A stretch of DNA of 64,000 nucleotides from positions 2,108,001 to 2,172,000 of the forward strand of contig NZ_CP024923.1 in assembly GCF_002796605.1 (NCBI RefSeq), in the 5' to 3' direction. The notes beneath the pieces are model-generated. The model saw only the letters and a program-made list of their open reading frames with translations. It searched no databases and was not told the origin of the DNA. Below, in pieces: positions 62,850 to 64,000 of the stretch. Source of the DNA: Sphingomonas psychrotolerans. GTDB lineage: Bacteria; Pseudomonadota; Alphaproteobacteria; Sphingomonadales; Sphingomonadaceae. Each line of letters starts with the position of its first letter. Position 1 is the stretch's first letter. The position numbers and the translations under genes are program-made.

Positions 62850-64000
62850 GTGAAGCTTACAACCATTCCCCTGCCTGAATTTGGCTATCCACTGCGCGGA
62901 CCGGCGCAGACTGCTCCACGATGGTTGACGCTCGTGCTTCCCCTCGCCGCTGTGCTGATCTGCGGGGCGATCTGGCTGGTGGCAATCCAGATCGCAAACG
63001 TCCAGCGTGCCGGCGTGATATCCAGCGCGGTGCGCGAGAATCGTAATCGCGTGATTGCCTATGACCATTTCATCTCGGGGATCCTCGAGCGCGCCGATAC
63101 CGCCGCCACGCAGCTCGCGCGGTATCATGACGGCGGTGCCGGCGGGCCTGGCGCAGCCCCCGCGTCGCTGATCGATTCCGCCGCCGTCGATCCGCTGTTC
63201 GCGAAGGTCGATGTCGCCGATGCCGCTGGGCGCGTGCGATGGTCGAGCCGGCCTGGAAACACCGCCCGAAGCCTGGTGGGCGAACCCGCGTTCGAGCAGC
63301 TTCGCACTGACGCGACGCGCCAGCCGATCCTCACGGATCCCGCTCGCGAGAGCAATACCGGCAAGGTCTCGATCACTTTCGCCCGCGCGATACTGGCGGA
63401 GGACGGCAAGTTCGGCGGGGTCGTCGCGCTGCATATTCCGATAGACCGCCTGACCCGCTTCTACGAAGGCGCCGATTTCCGGCCACACGACCTGATCTCG
63501 GTCATCCGCCTCGACGGGCTGACTCTCGCCCGGCGCCAGGGCGCAGTCGTCAGCTATGGCCAGAATCTCGCCGGCAAACTCGCCATGCAGCGACAGGCGG
63601 CGCAGCCTTGGGGCACCTATATCGGCCCCAGCTCGGTGGACGGCATCAGGCGCATCTTCAGCCAGCGACGACTGCCGCGTTACGGATTGTTCGTCAGCGT
63701 GGGACTCGGCATCGACGACGCGCTGGCACTCTCTTATGCGAGAACGCGCATATTCTACCTTACCGTGGCCGCCCTCTCGCTCGCGCTGCTGGGCGGCACC
63801 CTCGCTTTCTGGCTGGGCCTGCGCCGTCGGGAAGCGATCATCCAGCGTCTTGCCGCGATCAACAAGCGGCTGTGCGAGGCGCAGGCTATCGGCAAGATCG
63901 GCGATTGGGAACTCGATCTGGAGAGTAAATTGCTCACCTGCTCGGAGGAAACTTGCCGGATGCACGGCCGCGATCCAGCACAGGACATCATGACCTCGGA
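62850..64000 (+). CDS. Membrane sensor protein with periplasmic sensor and PAS-like domain (truncated at window end)
   Basis: An open 383-codon frame from the GTG at 62850 to the window edge. N-terminal helix (LTLVLPLAAVLICGAIWLVA), a periplasmic dCache-like sensor (about residues 60-290; LFAKVDVADAAGRVRWSSRP; VSITFARAILAEDGKFGGVV), a second helix (FYLTVAALSLALLGGTLAFW), then a PAS-like start (LCEAQAIGKIGDWELDLESK). The output domain lies beyond the edge: histidine kinase or GGDEF/EAL are both possible. The start has no clear Shine-Dalgarno. Confidence 0.8.
   Translation, partial: MKLTTIPLPEFGYPLRGPAQTAPRWLTLVLPLAAVLICGAIWLVAIQIANVQRAGVISSAVRENRNRVIAYDHFISGILERADTAATQLARYHDGGAGGPGAAPASLIDSAAVDPLFAKVDVADAAGRVRWSSRPGNTARSLVGEPAFEQLRTDATRQPILTDPARESNTGKVSITFARAILAEDGKFGGVVALHIPIDRLTRFYEGADFRPHDLISVIRLDGLTLARRQGAVVSYGQNLAGKLAMQRQAAQPWGTYIGPSSVDGIRRIFSQRRLPRYGLFVSVGLGIDDALALSYARTRIFYLTVAALSLALLGGTLAFWLGLRRREAIIQRLAAINKRLCEAQAIGKIGDWELDLESKLLTCSEETCRMHGRDPAQDIMTS

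Noticed and set aside
62814..63965. A 383-codon minus-strand frame at the right end
   Set aside because: Shadow of the membrane sensor gene, whose plus-strand frame has two hydrophobic helices and a PAS-like start.

Overview
The window is high-GC DNA (roughly two thirds GC by eye) from an alphaproteobacterium, most likely a sphingomonad (Sphingomonas or a close relative). The support is the order ispH-thrB-rnhA, a glycine-riboswitch gcvT-gcvH-gcvPA-gcvPB cluster, the order glyQ-glyS-ppdK, several TonB-dependent receptors including a TIGR01782-type one, and short C/G-rich palindromes in many intergenic gaps. I saw no rRNA, tRNA, CRISPR array or complete insertion sequence.

Layout. 1-12.4 kb is core metabolism: a 2OG-Fe(II) oxygenase fragment at the edge, an archaeal/eukaryotic-type proS, an EamA permease, a DUF938 methyltransferase, a DUF6481 protein, the glycine cleavage operon behind a tandem glycine riboswitch, a lipoprotein, ispH, thrB and rnhA. 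12.5-19.8 kb, minus strand, is an RND tripartite efflux operon (outer membrane factor, adaptor, permease, 62-aa membrane protein) behind mipA and a small unknown gene. 19.9-23.8 kb is a FecI-FecR-TonB receptor signalling cassette. 23.8-28.8 kb looks rearranged: a receptor remnant, a lone mreB paralogue, an unknown membrane protein, a tannase/feruloyl esterase and a dnaE2 remnant.

28.8-38.3 kb is a carbohydrate uptake locus. A TonB receptor crosses the outer membrane, and a complete ABC importer (binding protein, two permeases, ATPase) crosses the inner membrane. A secreted protein resembling an alpha/alpha-toroid carbohydrate enzyme and a LacI repressor complete the set. Two matching palindromes (GTTNANCGNTNAAC), one before the receptor and one in the divergent promoter region, suggest a single LacI regulon.

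38.8-41.6 kb holds a thioesterase, a DUF1508 protein, an FAD oxidoreductase and an alpha/beta hydrolase. 41.6-49.1 kb is a Flp/Tad pilus operon (cpaA-cpaB-cpaC-cpaD-cpaE-tadB-tadC). It lacks the ATPase gene cpaF, and a perfect hairpin sits where cpaF is expected. 49.5-56.9 kb carries ppdK (with a single-base frameshift near its start), an unknown membrane protein, glyS (with a low-GC internal segment), glyQ and a TraB/GumN lipoprotein. 57-64 kb carries an ArsR/AHSA1 pair, rplY, pth, a TbpB-like lipoprotein, an MpaB-family protein, ychF, and the first 383 codons of a membrane sensor protein cut by the right edge.
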